DNA from: Azospirillum sp. 412522
GTDB lineage: Bacteria; Pseudomonadota; Alphaproteobacteria; Azospirillales; Azospirillaceae
Assembly: GCF_019805165.1 (NCBI RefSeq)
Contig: NZ_RWIJ01000010.1
Location: forward strand, 95,067 to 159,066
DNA length: 64,000 bases
Direction of reading: 5' to 3'
Part shown: piece by piece, positions 17,792 through 26,743 of the stretch
How the letters are laid out: each line of letters opens with the position of its first letter
Position numbering within the stretch: the stretch's first letter is position 1
Translations under genes and position numbers: made by a program
The notes under the pieces: generated by a model
Seen by the model: only the letters and a program-made list of their open reading frames with translations
What the model was told of the DNA's origin: nothing
The model's database searches: none

Positions 17792-18708
17792 CCGCGCGCA
17801 CCGACACCCAATCCGCCGGCTGGCGGGACTGGCTGACCACCGACACGCCGCAGTCCCGCGCCCAGGCCCGGCTTGGCCGCGCCTGGGCCGGCTGGACCGC
17901 CTTCCGCCGCAACCGGCTGGCCATCGCCGGGCTGCTGATCGTGCTGGCGCTGGTCGTCGTCGCCGCACTGGCCCCGGTGCTGGCGCCCTACCATCCCTAT
18001 GCCCAGGACCTGAACGGCCGGCTGCTGCCGCCCGGCGCCGCCCATTGGCTGGGGACCGACGCCTTCGGCCGCGACATCCTGTCCCGCCTGATCCATGGCG
18101 CGCGGCTGACTCTGATGATCGTGGCGCTGGTCGCGGCGACGGCGCCGCTGGCCGGGCTGGCGATCGGCACGGCCGCCGGCTATTTCGGCGGCTGGGTCGA
18201 TACCGTGCTGATGCGCATCACCGACATCGCGCTGGCCTTCCCCAAGCTGATCCTGGCGCTGGCCTTCGTCGCCGCGCTCGGCCCCGGCATCGAGAATGCG
18301 GTGATCGCCATCGCCATCACCTCCTGGCCGCCCTATGCCCGCATCGCGCGGGCGGAGACGCTGACCGTCCGCCGCGCCGACTTCATCAGCGCCGCCCGGC
18401 TGCAGGGCGCCTCCAGCCTGCGCATCATCCTCGGCCACGTCATGCCGCTGTGCGTCGCCTCGCTGATCGTGCGGACGACGCTGGACATGGCCGGCGTGAT
18501 CCTGACCGCCGCCGGCCTCGGCTTCCTCGGCCTCGGCGCCCAGCCGCCGCTGCCGGAATGGGGGGCGATGATCGCCAACGGCCGGCAATATGTGCTGGAG
18601 CAATGGTGGGTCGCCGCCATGCCCGGCCTCGCCATCTTCATCGTCAGCCTGGGCTTCAACCTGCTGGGCGACGGTCTGCGCGACGTGCTGGACCCGAAGG
18701 GGGACTAG
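17788..18708 (+). CDS. Peptide/nickel-type ABC transporter permease (DppC-like)
   Basis: A 306-residue second permease. After a cytosolic N-terminus it has the DppC-type first helix (LAIAGLLIVLALVVVAALAPVLAPY), the HWLGTDAFGRDILSRLIHGAR signature, and the coupling loop FISAARLQGASSLRIILGHVMP. It ends in the typical LGDGLRDVLDPK. It overlaps the first permease by ATGA and is followed after three bases by the first ATPase gene, so all four genes are tightly coupled. Confidence 0.92.
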   Translation: MTARTDTQSAGWRDWLTTDTPQSRAQARLGRAWAGWTAFRRNRLAIAGLLIVLALVVVAALAPVLAPYHPYAQDLNGRLLPPGAAHWLGTDAFGRDILSRLIHGARLTLMIVALVAATAPLAGLAIGTAAGYFGGWVDTVLMRITDIALAFPKLILALAFVAALGPGIENAVIAIAITSWPPYARIARAETLTVRRADFISAARLQGASSLRIILGHVMPLCVASLIVRTTLDMAGVILTAAGLGFLGLGAQPPLPEWGAMIANGRQYVLEQWWVAAMPGLAIFIVSLGFNLLGDGLRDVLDPKGD

Positions 18709-18711
18709 ACC

Positions 18712-19557
18712 ATGACGGACGACGCTCCCCTTCTGGAGGTCGCCAACCTCCGCGTTGCCTTCCCCACCCGCACCGGCATGGCCGAGGCGGTGCGCGGCGT
18801 CTCCTTCACGCTGGGCCGCGAGAAGCTGGGCATCGTCGGCGAGTCGGGCTCCGGCAAGTCGATGACCGGCCGCTCGATCCTGCGCCTCGTGCCGCCGCCG
18901 GGCCGGGTTGCCGCCGACCGGCTGGCCTTCCGCGGCGAGGATCTGCTGGCGGCGTCGCCCAGGCGCATGCGCGACATCCGCGGCCGGCGCATCGCCATGG
19001 TGATGCAGGACCCGAAATACTCGCTGAACCCGGTGATGACCGTCGGCCGCCAGATCGCCGAGGCCTACCGCGTCCACAGCCACGCCGGCGCCGCCGAAGC
19101 GAAGCGCCGCGCGCTGGAGATGCTGGCCGCCGTGCGCATCCGCGATCCGGAGCGGGTCTATGAGCGCTACCCGCACGAGGTGTCGGGCGGCATGGGCCAG
19201 CGCATCATGATCGCGATGATGCTGATCCCCGATCCCGACCTGCTGATCGCCGACGAGCCGACCTCGGCGCTCGACGTCACCGTGCAGATGCAGGTGCTGG
19301 CGATCCTCGACGACCTCTGCTCCCAGCGCGGCATGGGCATGATCTTCGTCAGCCACGATTTGAACCTCGTCGCCTCCTTCTGCGACCGCATCCTCATCAT
19401 GTATGCCGGCCGGGTGGTCGAGAGCTGCCGCGCGTCGGAACTGCACGCGGCGACCCATCCCTACACCCGCGGCCTGCTCGCCAGCCTGCCGAGGATCGAC
19501 GAGCCGCCGGGCGACCTGCCGGTGCTGAGCCGCGATCCGGCGTGGTTGGAGGGGTGA
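18712..19557 (+). CDS. ABC transporter ATPase (DppD-like)
   Basis: A 281-residue nucleotide-binding subunit that powers the DppBC-like permeases. Walker A GESGSGKS, Q-loop in MVMQDPKYSLNPVMT, signature VSGGMGQR, Walker B LLIADEPTSALD and H-loop VSHD are intact. The C-terminus has the HPYTRGLLASLPRID motif of the oligopeptide group but is about 40 residues shorter than OppD. It is the third gene of the operon. Confidence 0.93.
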   Translation: MTDDAPLLEVANLRVAFPTRTGMAEAVRGVSFTLGREKLGIVGESGSGKSMTGRSILRLVPPPGRVAADRLAFRGEDLLAASPRRMRDIRGRRIAMVMQDPKYSLNPVMTVGRQIAEAYRVHSHAGAAEAKRRALEMLAAVRIRDPERVYERYPHEVSGGMGQRIMIAMMLIPDPDLLIADEPTSALDVTVQMQVLAILDDLCSQRGMGMIFVSHDLNLVASFCDRILIMYAGRVVESCRASELHAATHPYTRGLLASLPRIDEPPGDLPVLSRDPAWLEG

Positions 19558-19559
19558 GG

Positions 19560-20339
<780 letters not shown>

Positions 20340-20357
20340 GGGAGCGCTCTTGCCCGC

Positions 20358-22226
20358 TTACGCCAGCCGCACCACGCACAGCTTGTCCTCCGCGCACTTG
20401 GCGGCGGCCTTGTGGTCGGCGATGGCGGCGTTGATCGTGTCGGGGGTCAGCCCATGGCTGCCGGGCGGGATCACCACCGCCACCCCGCTGGCCGCCAGCA
20501 GCGGGAAACGCCGCGTCGCGCCATAGCGGTCCTTCGCCAGGAAGCCGCCGCTGACCCGCGTTTCGGCATCGTACAGGCTCTCGGCGTCGGACCGGAACAG
20601 CGCCAGCAGCTCCGCCAGCCGAGCCAGCATCTCGCCCTCCTCGCCGCCGCTGACGCCGAGGAAGAAGTCGTCGCCGCCGATATGGCCGGCGAAGGCGTCG
20701 GCGTCGATGGCGGCCCCGGCGCTGCCGGCCCAGGCCTTCAGCCGCTCGCTGAACATCAGGATGGCGCGGTCGCCCTGGCGGAAACCGAAATTGTCGTTGA
20801 AGGGCTTGAAGTTGTCGAAATCCAGATAGGCCAGCACATGGCCGCGCCCGGCATCGGCCAGCGCCCCTTCGATGTGGCGCAGGATCGCGGCATTCCCCGG
20901 CAGCCGGGTCAGCGGGTTCTGGTCGGTCGCCATCGCCAGGTTGCGCTCATGCACCAGACGCAGCAGGGCGCCGCTCGACAGCACGCCGGCATAGGCGCCG
21001 CCCTCGACGATCACGATGCCGTCGGCGGCGGATTCGGTGGAGAAGGCCTCGATCACCCGGTCCAGCGGGGTGGAGATGTCGCAGACCGGCGAGCGGATGA
21101 CCAGATCGTCCAGCCGGTCGCCCAGTCCGCGGTTGCGCAGCAGTTCGCCGCCGAAGCGCGAATAGACGAAGCGCTTCAGGTCGCGTTCGCGGATCAGCCC
21201 CAGCGGCCGGTCATGCTCGTCGATGATCGGGGCGATGGGCGCGCTGCCTTCGCGCCGGAAATAGTCCAGCAGTTCGGTCTTGCGCGAATTGGCGCGCAGC
21301 GGCGGCAGCCGTTCGATCACCTCCGACAGGCGGCGGTGCGATTCGCTGGGCTGGCGGCGGTCGCGGCGGTTGAGGTCCTCGACCACCGGATAGCGGTTCG
21401 GCAGGCTGGTCAGGTCGACGCGCGGCCGGGCGATCAGGAAGCCCTGGGCGAAATCGCAGCCGAGATCCCGGCAGGTATAGAACTCGGTCGCGGTCTCCAC
21501 CCCCTCCGCCACGATCTGGATGCCCAGCGCATGGGCATGGCCGGCCAGCGCCGCCACCAGCCCGCGCTTGCGCGAATCCGCGTCGATGCCGGCGATGAAA
21601 AAGCGGTCGATCTTCACGTAATCCGGCCGCGCCTCGTACAGCGTGCGCAAACCGGAATGGCCGACGCCGAAATCGTCGATGGCGATGCCGGTTCCGCTCT
21701 GGCGGTAGCGGTCGACCGCCGCATCCACCGCGACCTCCTTTGGCACCGGACGGCTTTCCGACAGCTCCAGCACGATGCCGCTGTTGCGCGAGGCGGCGGG
21801 ATCGCGGGCGAGCCAGGGCGAGTCGGGGCGGCCGATCAGCCGGGCGTCGAGGTTCAGGAACAGCTTGGCCTCGCTCCAGCCCGCCAGCGCGCGATAGGCG
21901 GCGACCGCCTTGGCGTGCAGCGCCGTCTCCACCGTCGCCAGCAGGCCGGCGGCCTCGGCGGCGTCCAGCAATTCGCCGGCATTGGCGAAGCCGGTGCGCT
22001 CGAATCCGCGCAGCAGGGCCTCATAGCCATGGCAGCGGCCGGACCGCAGCTGGACGATGGGTTGGAAGGCGTAGCGCAAAGCGCCGACCGCCGATGCCCA
22101 GTCGAACGCTTCGGCAGCGCCGTCCGCGGAGTCGATGGCGTTCCAACCCGCGCCATAGGATCCGGCACGGTCGCTTTCCGGCCTTCCGGAATTGGCTCCG
22201 GCCTTAGTCGTGGTCAGCACAGTCAT
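20358..22226 (-). CDS. EAL-CBS-GGDEF c-di-GMP signalling protein
   Basis: A soluble protein of 622 residues with the order EAL (about 45-285), CBS pair (about 300-435), GGDEF (about 450-610). The EAL domain keeps the catalytic set: EALLR (Glu69), LNLD, ELSES, DDFGVGHS, VKIDRF and AEGVET, so phosphodiesterase activity is likely. The GGDEF domain has GGDDF in place of GG(D/E)EF and a weak inhibitory site, so its cyclase activity is doubtful and it may only bind GTP. The CBS pair may sense nucleotides. The ATG at 22226 is chosen because the 24 codons upstream, from an ATG at 22298, use AT-rich codons unlike the gene. Confidence 0.88.
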   Translation of the reverse strand: MTVLTTTKAGANSGRPESDRAGSYGAGWNAIDSADGAAEAFDWASAVGALRYAFQPIVQLRSGRCHGYEALLRGFERTGFANAGELLDAAEAAGLLATVETALHAKAVAAYRALAGWSEAKLFLNLDARLIGRPDSPWLARDPAASRNSGIVLELSESRPVPKEVAVDAAVDRYRQSGTGIAIDDFGVGHSGLRTLYEARPDYVKIDRFFIAGIDADSRKRGLVAALAGHAHALGIQIVAEGVETATEFYTCRDLGCDFAQGFLIARPRVDLTSLPNRYPVVEDLNRRDRRQPSESHRRLSEVIERLPPLRANSRKTELLDYFRREGSAPIAPIIDEHDRPLGLIRERDLKRFVYSRFGGELLRNRGLGDRLDDLVIRSPVCDISTPLDRVIEAFSTESAADGIVIVEGGAYAGVLSSGALLRLVHERNLAMATDQNPLTRLPGNAAILRHIEGALADAGRGHVLAYLDFDNFKPFNDNFGFRQGDRAILMFSERLKAWAGSAGAAIDADAFAGHIGGDDFFLGVSGGEEGEMLARLAELLALFRSDAESLYDAETRVSGGFLAKDRYGATRRFPLLAASGVAVVIPPGSHGLTPDTINAAIADHKAAAKCAEDKLCVVRLA

Positions 22227-22332
22227 CGCTCGGTCCGCCAGCGCCGGTCGCGCATGGGATCGGCATTCGTTTGTAACAGAGCTTGTTTGCGGTTTCATGA
22301 CCGCGGCGTCACGTTGTTATGCAACGAGATCA

Positions 22333-22349
22333 CCCGCCGGGGAGGCGGG
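22333..22349. other. Small GC hairpin in the 22.2-22.8 kb gap
   Basis: CCCGCC and GGCGGG pair perfectly around a five-base loop. This is the first of several structures in the 600-bp non-coding stretch between two unrelated genes. Confidence 0.35.
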
Positions 22350-22452
22350 AGAGCGAGCAAGCCTGGAATTTTAGTTGACCGACAGGCCTTGAAGACACGG
22401 TATGGTGGAATACGCATTGTCCACCCCGTCGCACACCGCTATGCATGCGATC

Positions 22453-22493
22453 GTGGGAACCGGGCGGCGGAACGGCCACCGCCCGCGTCCCAC
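22453..22493 (+). other. Long hairpin directly before the 23-codon ORF
   Basis: GTGGGA (22453-22458) pairs with TCCCAC (22488-22493) and GGGCGG (22462-22467) with CCGCCC (22479-22484), with symmetrical three-base internal loops between the two stems. The outer stem ends seven bases before the GGAGG ribosome-binding site of the small ORF, so it may shape access of ribosomes. Confidence 0.55.
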
Positions 22494-22509
22494 TACTGCG
22501 GAGGACCGA

Positions 22510-22581
22510 GTGGAAAAGACACTCGTACTCCTGGTCCTGGTGCTGCAGTTGATCAAGGCAATCCTCGATCTGCTGAAGTAA
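22510..22581 (+). CDS. Putative 23-residue hydrophobic peptide
   Basis: GTG start with GGAGG five bases upstream, then MEKTLVLLVLVL followed by QLIKAILDLLK and TAA. The peptide is almost entirely Leu/Val/Ile with charged residues at both ends, as in membrane-inserting small proteins and type I toxin peptides. The start codon lies in a second hairpin (CGAGTG, seven-base loop, CACTCG, 22507-22525) and a large hairpin precedes it; a further imperfect GC hairpin (22593-22619) follows the stop. I do not recognise a family. It may be a real small gene or a chance ORF; the combination of a good ribosome-binding site and local structure favours a gene. Confidence 0.45.
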   Translation: MEKTLVLLVLVLQLIKAILDLLK

Positions 22582-22834
22582 CCGGACCGGACGAGGGGTG
22601 CGGCGGGAACTGCACCCTCCTGTCCGCAAGAATATGGTCAAACCGCCCTCCGTCGCAAGACCCACCCCACCACCGGAGCGGTCATCCGGGCCCCCCGGCT
22701 CAATCGGCCGGAGAATGGCCGCCTAGCCCTGAGCCGCCTGTCCCGAATCGAATCCTCGTATCGCCGCGCCCGCCTGCGCTATAGGAAAGCCCCCTTCTTC
22801 ACGGGGCGGTTCGGGTGAGCGGGAGGCGAGCGGG

Positions 22835-24394
22835 ATGAAGGTCGGCATCGACATGGGGGCGACGAACGCGGGCGGCGCCGCGACGCTCGACCTGGAGGAG
22901 CTGCTGGCGACCCGTCTGCTGGTCCAGGGCAATTCCGGCTCCGGCAAGTCGCACCTGCTGCGCCGGTTGATCGAACAGAGCGCCCAATGGGTGCAGCAGG
23001 CGGTGATCGATCCGGAAGGCGACTTCGTCACGCTGGCGGAGCGGTTCGGCCATGTGGTGGTAGAGGCGGACGAACACAGCGAGGCGTCGCTGCAATCCGT
23101 CGCCGCCCGTGTCCGCCAGCACCGCGTCTCCGTCGTCCTGAACCTGGAGGGGCTGGACTCGGAAATGCAGATGCGCCACGCCGCCGCCTTCCTGGGCGGG
23201 CTGTTCGATGCCGACCGCGATTTCTGGTATCCGATGCTGGTGGTGGTGGACGAGGCGCAGCTGTTCGCCCCGTCGGCCGCCGGCGAGGTATCGGACGAGG
23301 CGCGCAAGGTCTCGCTCGGCGCCATGACCAACCTGATGTGCCGCGGGCGCAAGCGCGGGCTGGCCGGGGTGATCGCCACCCAGCGCCTGGCGAAGCTGGC
23401 GAAGAACGTCGCGGCCGAGGCCTCCAACTTCCTGATGGGCCGCACATTCCTCGACATCGACATGGCGCGCGCCGCCGATCTGCTGGGCATGGAACGCCGG
23501 CAGGCGGAGATGTTCCGCGACCTGGAACGCGGCCACTTCATCGCGCTCGGCCCCGCCCTGTCGCGCCGGCCGCTGCCGCTGCGCATCGGCGCGGTGGAGA
23601 CCCAGGGCCGCACCGGCAGCCCGACCCTGATGCCGCCCCCCGCCACCCCGGCGGAGGACGCGCGCGACCTGATCTTCACCACGACCGGGCCGGAGCCGCC
23701 GCGCTACGTGCGCCGCCCCTCCACCTCGGCCAGCGCCGACCTGATGGCGCAACTGGCGCGCGGCCGGCCCGCCGCTCCGCCGCCCTCGCCCGGCAACGAT
23801 GCCGACGACGAGGAGCAACCCGCCCTGCTGCCGCTGGAGCCGGAGGAAACGCCCGAACAGGCGGCCGAGCGCGAAGCCCGTTACGACGAGGTGCTGGCCG
23901 AAGTGCTGGCCGACCCGGAGGCGCCCTACCGCTCGCTGGCCGTGCTGTACCAGGATTTCCTGGTCCGCTGCCGCGGCCGCGGAGTGGACGGCGACCGGCT
24001 GGCCCTGCCCGCCTTCCGCCGCCGGCTGGCCACCGCCCGCGCCGGGGCCGGCAGCGGCGACGATCCCGCTTGGCAGCGCGCGACAGAGGTTGCCGCCACG
24101 CTGGCGGAGGACATCCAGCCGGTCTTCCTGATGCTGGCCCGCGCCGCCCTGGACCACGCCCCCTGCCCGTCCGACGCCGACGTGGCGCGCGCCTGCGGCA
24201 GCCGGTCCAAGGGGCGTGGCCGCCGCCTGCTGACCTACATGGAACAGCGCGGCTTCATCGCCAGCCGCAGCGGCCTGGGCAACACCCGCGCCATCACCTT
24301 GCCGGCGCTCGGCTGGGAAACGGCGCTCGGCGACCCGAATGCCGACGACGCGGCCGATGCTTCCGACGAGGGCGGGCTGTTCGCGGCGGGATGA
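22835..24394 (+). CDS. HerA-like P-loop ATPase (DUF87-type)
   Basis: A 519-residue ATPase of the HerA/FtsK superfamily: Walker A GNSGSGKSHLLRRL at residues 32-45, an acidic IDPEGDF motif after strand 2, Walker B MLVVVDEAQLF, and the segment CRGRKRGLAGVIATQRLAKL that carries the sensor and arginine-finger region. A Pro-rich linker (about 265-320) leads to a C-terminal domain that ends in a winged-helix-like segment (VARACGSRSKGRGRRLLTYMEQRGFI). HerA relatives move on DNA with a nuclease partner, but no NurA, SIR2 or DUF4297 gene is adjacent. The ATG at 22835 has GGGAGG eight bases upstream. It converges with the acetyltransferase gene. Confidence 0.85.
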   Translation: MKVGIDMGATNAGGAATLDLEELLATRLLVQGNSGSGKSHLLRRLIEQSAQWVQQAVIDPEGDFVTLAERFGHVVVEADEHSEASLQSVAARVRQHRVSVVLNLEGLDSEMQMRHAAAFLGGLFDADRDFWYPMLVVVDEAQLFAPSAAGEVSDEARKVSLGAMTNLMCRGRKRGLAGVIATQRLAKLAKNVAAEASNFLMGRTFLDIDMARAADLLGMERRQAEMFRDLERGHFIALGPALSRRPLPLRIGAVETQGRTGSPTLMPPPATPAEDARDLIFTTTGPEPPRYVRRPSTSASADLMAQLARGRPAAPPPSPGNDADDEEQPALLPLEPEETPEQAAEREARYDEVLAEVLADPEAPYRSLAVLYQDFLVRCRGRGVDGDRLALPAFRRRLATARAGAGSGDDPAWQRATEVAATLAEDIQPVFLMLARAALDHAPCPSDADVARACGSRSKGRGRRLLTYMEQRGFIASRSGLGNTRAITLPALGWETALGDPNADDAADASDEGGLFAAG

Positions 24395-24398
24395 GCGT

Positions 24399-24899
24399 TC
24401 ACGCGGCCAGTTGCTTTTGCAGGAACAGAAGGTCGAGCCAACGGTCGAACTTGCGGCCGACCTGACGCAGGCAGCCGGCTTCGACGAAACCGAAGCCGGC
24501 GTGCAAGCGGATCGACGCGGTGTTTTCCGCTTCGATGCCTGCCACCATCATGTGTTTGCCATTGCGCATCGCATCGTCCAGCAGGGCGGCCAGCAGAGCC
24601 CGTCCGACTCCCTTCCCGCGCACGGAGGCATCCACATAGATCGAGTGCTCGACGGTGTGCTTGTACCCTTCCCACGGACGAAACTCGCCGTAGGAGGCAA
24701 AGCCGGCGACCGCGCCGTCGAGTTCGGACACCAGCACGGGCATGCCCTTGGCCTTGCGCTCCGCCATCCAGGCACGGCGCTGCTCCAGCGTGGCCGGCGT
24801 CAGACTCCATACCGCCGTGGTGTTGAGGATGGCTTCGTTCAGGATGGCGAGGATTGCAGGAAGGTCGGCGTCCGTCGCCGCCCGTACGGCGTGAGTCAT
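24399..24899 (-). CDS. GNAT N-acetyltransferase (MnaT/phosphinothricin-type)
   Basis: A 166-residue acetyl-CoA-dependent N-acetyltransferase. The pattern MTHAVRAATDADLPAILAILNEAI, FRPWEGYKHTVEHSIYVDASVRGKGVG (acetyl-CoA pyrophosphate loop R/K-GxG) and LHAGFGFVEAGCLRQVGRKF is that of the YncA/MnaT and Pat group that acetylates methionine derivatives or phosphinothricin-like amino acids. The ATG at 24899 has GGAGAAG upstream. The upstream region is AT-rich and contains a duplicated 9-bp motif. Confidence 0.9.
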   Translation of the reverse strand: MTHAVRAATDADLPAILAILNEAILNTTAVWSLTPATLEQRRAWMAERKAKGMPVLVSELDGAVAGFASYGEFRPWEGYKHTVEHSIYVDASVRGKGVGRALLAALLDDAMRNGKHMMVAGIEAENTASIRLHAGFGFVEAGCLRQVGRKFDRWLDLLFLQKQLAA

Positions 24900-24958
24900 G
24901 GTTCGCTTCTCCGACTTCTGACGCTGCCGATGCGGTAATCGTCGGCAACCACTCCATA

Positions 24959-24987
24959 ATTCCATCATATTGGATTTTATTCCATCA
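24959..24987. repeat. Two 9-bp direct repeats upstream of the acetyltransferase gene
   Basis: ATTCCATCA occurs at 24959-24967 and again at 24979-24987, 20 bp apart (two helical turns), in an AT-rich island about 60-90 bp before the acetyltransferase start. This spacing is typical of sites for a dimeric activator, but no regulator is identified. Confidence 0.4.
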
Positions 24988-25037
24988 AATTGACTTTCCT
25001 GTTTCCTCGCCACCGCCCAGATGTCCGGGAAAATGAA

Positions 25038-25062
25038 AAGGGCCGCTCATCAAGCGGCCCTT
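25038..25062 (-). terminator. Intrinsic terminator of the PstS-like lipoprotein gene
   Basis: AAGGGCCGC and GCGGCCCTT pair perfectly (9 bp) around a seven-base loop. On the minus strand the stem is followed by TTTTCATTTTCC, about 50 bp after the lipoprotein stop. Confidence 0.8.
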
Positions 25063-25111
25063 CGATACGGGAAACGGCATCGAGGCCTCCCCCCGTTCGG
25101 CTCTCCGCGGT

Positions 25112-25633
25112 TCAGCTTCCAGTGGTCGGCGCGCTGACCGGCTTGCCGCTCTGGCCCCAGCTGGCGACGAAGTCGTTCACACCGGGGACCGCCATCATGT
25201 GGGCGTCCTTGACATAGACGAAGCGCTTCGGCCCGAAGCCGTACTCGGTCAACGTGATGCCGGCGGCACGGCATCGCTGGTACTCGGCCGCACTGATCGG
25301 GCGGTCGGACGCCACCATGTCGGGATGGTCCAGCCCGACGCCGCCGCAGAAGGCGCGGAAGCCGGTGGCGGTACCGCGAGCGTCCAGATGGGGCTTGGTA
25401 TCGGGACCGCCGGCATACTTGACCGCCGCCTGATCGATGGTGCCGCGCAGGGCCGGGCTGCCGACGATCCATATGCCGCGGGCTTCCGGCGGCGGCTTCG
25501 GCACAGTCGGAGGCGGAAGGGCGGCGGTCTGTTGCGGCGGCGGCACGATGCCCGGCATCTGGCAGCCGGCCAGCGACGCCGCAGCGGCAACAGCAAGGGC
25601 CACACTGCGGGCCGGCGCGGAAAAACGGATCAT
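25112..25633 (-). CDS. Lipoprotein with a PstS-like phosphate-binding core
   Basis: A 173-residue lipoprotein: signal peptide with lipobox LAGC (Cys24), a Pro-rich spacer, then a short domain. The segment GTIDQAAVKYAGG ... ARGTATGFRAFCGGVGLDHPDMVASDRPISAAEYQRCRAAGITLTEYGFGPKRFVYVKD follows the PstS periplasmic phosphate-binding pattern (Gly/Ser/Thr-rich loop then FCxG, S/D-RPI, C-x3-GI), but the protein is about half the usual PstS length and ends after the first lobe. It could be a truncated binding protein or a sensor lipoprotein. The ATG at 25633 has GAGGAGAG upstream. No pst genes are adjacent. Confidence 0.7.
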   Translation of the reverse strand: MIRFSAPARSVALAVAAAASLAGCQMPGIVPPPQQTAALPPPTVPKPPPEARGIWIVGSPALRGTIDQAAVKYAGGPDTKPHLDARGTATGFRAFCGGVGLDHPDMVASDRPISAAEYQRCRAAGITLTEYGFGPKRFVYVKDAHMMAVPGVNDFVASWGQSGKPVSAPTTGS

Positions 25634-25827
25634 CGGGCGTCTCTCTCCTCGGAATCGTCGGGCATCCAGGCGGTAAAGCCCGGAGGGCTGACAATGAGAA
25701 CGCTCCCGCCCGCCTTCAACGGTCCGGCCACCGCTTGTCCCACAGGCGCGCCCTGATGGGCCGCTCGCTATCCATGAGCGTTCACGATAGGATAGGTGTC
25801 AACGATGATTATCCGGAATGCACCCTC

Positions 25828-26721
25828 ATGTCCCTGCCCGATCTGGAGATCGACGCATTGCGCGCCTTCGTGACCGTGGCGGAGGCCGGCGGCTTCACCG
25901 CGGCAGCCGAGCGGCTGGGCCGGACGCAGTCGGCGGTCAGCGTCAAGATCAAGAAGCTGGAGGACATCCTCGGCCGCCGGGTGTTCGAGCGCACCAGCCG
26001 CTCGCTGGCGCTGACCCATGACGGCGAGCTGCTGATGGGCTACGCCCGCCGCCTGCTCGACCTGAACGACGAGACGGTGCGCCGCTTCACCGAACCGGCG
26101 GCGGAGGGCGAACTCCGCCTGGGCGTGGCCGAATATTTCCTGTCCGACCATCTGCCCCAGGTCCTGCGCCGCTTCGCCAAGCTGCACCCGCGCCTGCACA
26201 TTGACGTGCGGGTGGGCATGTGCAGCGAGATGGTCTCGGCGCTGGATGCCGGGGAACTGGACCTCGTCATCTCGCGCCGCGATGCCGGCGATACCCGGGG
26301 CCGCGGCTTCTGGACCGAGCCGATGCGCTGGGTCGCGGCCCCCGGGCTCGAGATCCCGGACGACGCCCCCCTGCCTTTCTGCGCCCTGCCGGCACCCTGC
26401 GTCTTCCGCAACCGCGGGCTGGCGGCCCTGGGCGAGATCGGACGGCCCTGGCGGGTGGTCTACACCAGCGGCAGCGTCATGGGGGTCCAGGCCGCCGTCC
26501 GGGCCGGGCTGGGCGTGGCGGTGCTGAGCGAGTCCTCGGTGCCCGACGGCGTTCGCCGATTGGGGCCGGAAGACGGTCTGCCCGAACTGGGCAACGTCGA
26601 AATGGCGATCTTCGGCGAGACGGCGCGCAACCGTCGCCTCGCCGAACCGCTGGTGGGCTTCATCCTGGACAGCCTGTCGGCCATGCGCCCGGCCCGCCTG
26701 CCGCTCGCCCTGGCCGGGTGA
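25828..26721 (+). CDS. LysR-family transcriptional regulator
   Basis: A 297-residue LysR-type regulator. N-terminal helix-turn-helix: LEIDALRAFVTVAEAGGFTAAAERLGRTQSAVSVKIKKLEDILG. C-terminal effector domain of the periplasmic-binding-protein type, with the usual GELRLGVAEYFLSDHLPQVLRRF start. The short effector domain resembles LrhA/HexA-like members. The start at 25828 (MSLPDLEID) is chosen by family alignment; its ribosome-binding site is weak and the frame upstream is non-coding. It converges with the oxidoreductase gene 22 bp away, so the regulated gene is not obvious. Confidence 0.9.
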   Translation: MSLPDLEIDALRAFVTVAEAGGFTAAAERLGRTQSAVSVKIKKLEDILGRRVFERTSRSLALTHDGELLMGYARRLLDLNDETVRRFTEPAAEGELRLGVAEYFLSDHLPQVLRRFAKLHPRLHIDVRVGMCSEMVSALDAGELDLVISRRDAGDTRGRGFWTEPMRWVAAPGLEIPDDAPLPFCALPAPCVFRNRGLAALGEIGRPWRVVYTSGSVMGVQAAVRAGLGVAVLSESSVPDGVRRLGPEDGLPELGNVEMAIFGETARNRRLAEPLVGFILDSLSAMRPARLPLALAG

Positions 26722-26743
26722 GCGGCGGACCGGGGAGCGCGGA

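Noticed and set aside
13502..17968. Very long open frame on the minus strand opposite the large unknown gene, trxB and the permease
   Set aside because: Its translation is His/Arg/Gln/Gly-rich and without motifs; it mirrors GC-rich third positions of the plus-strand genes, which have clear families.
22389..22416. Promoter TTGAAG/TACGCA for the small hydrophobic ORF
   Set aside because: The -10 is too poor (TACGCA) and the alternative TATGGT pairs with TTGACC only at a 20-bp spacing.
22835..24394. HerA-based antiphage defence system
   Set aside because: No SIR2, DUF4297, nuclease or other effector gene is adjacent; neighbours are an acetyltransferase and a c-di-GMP protein.
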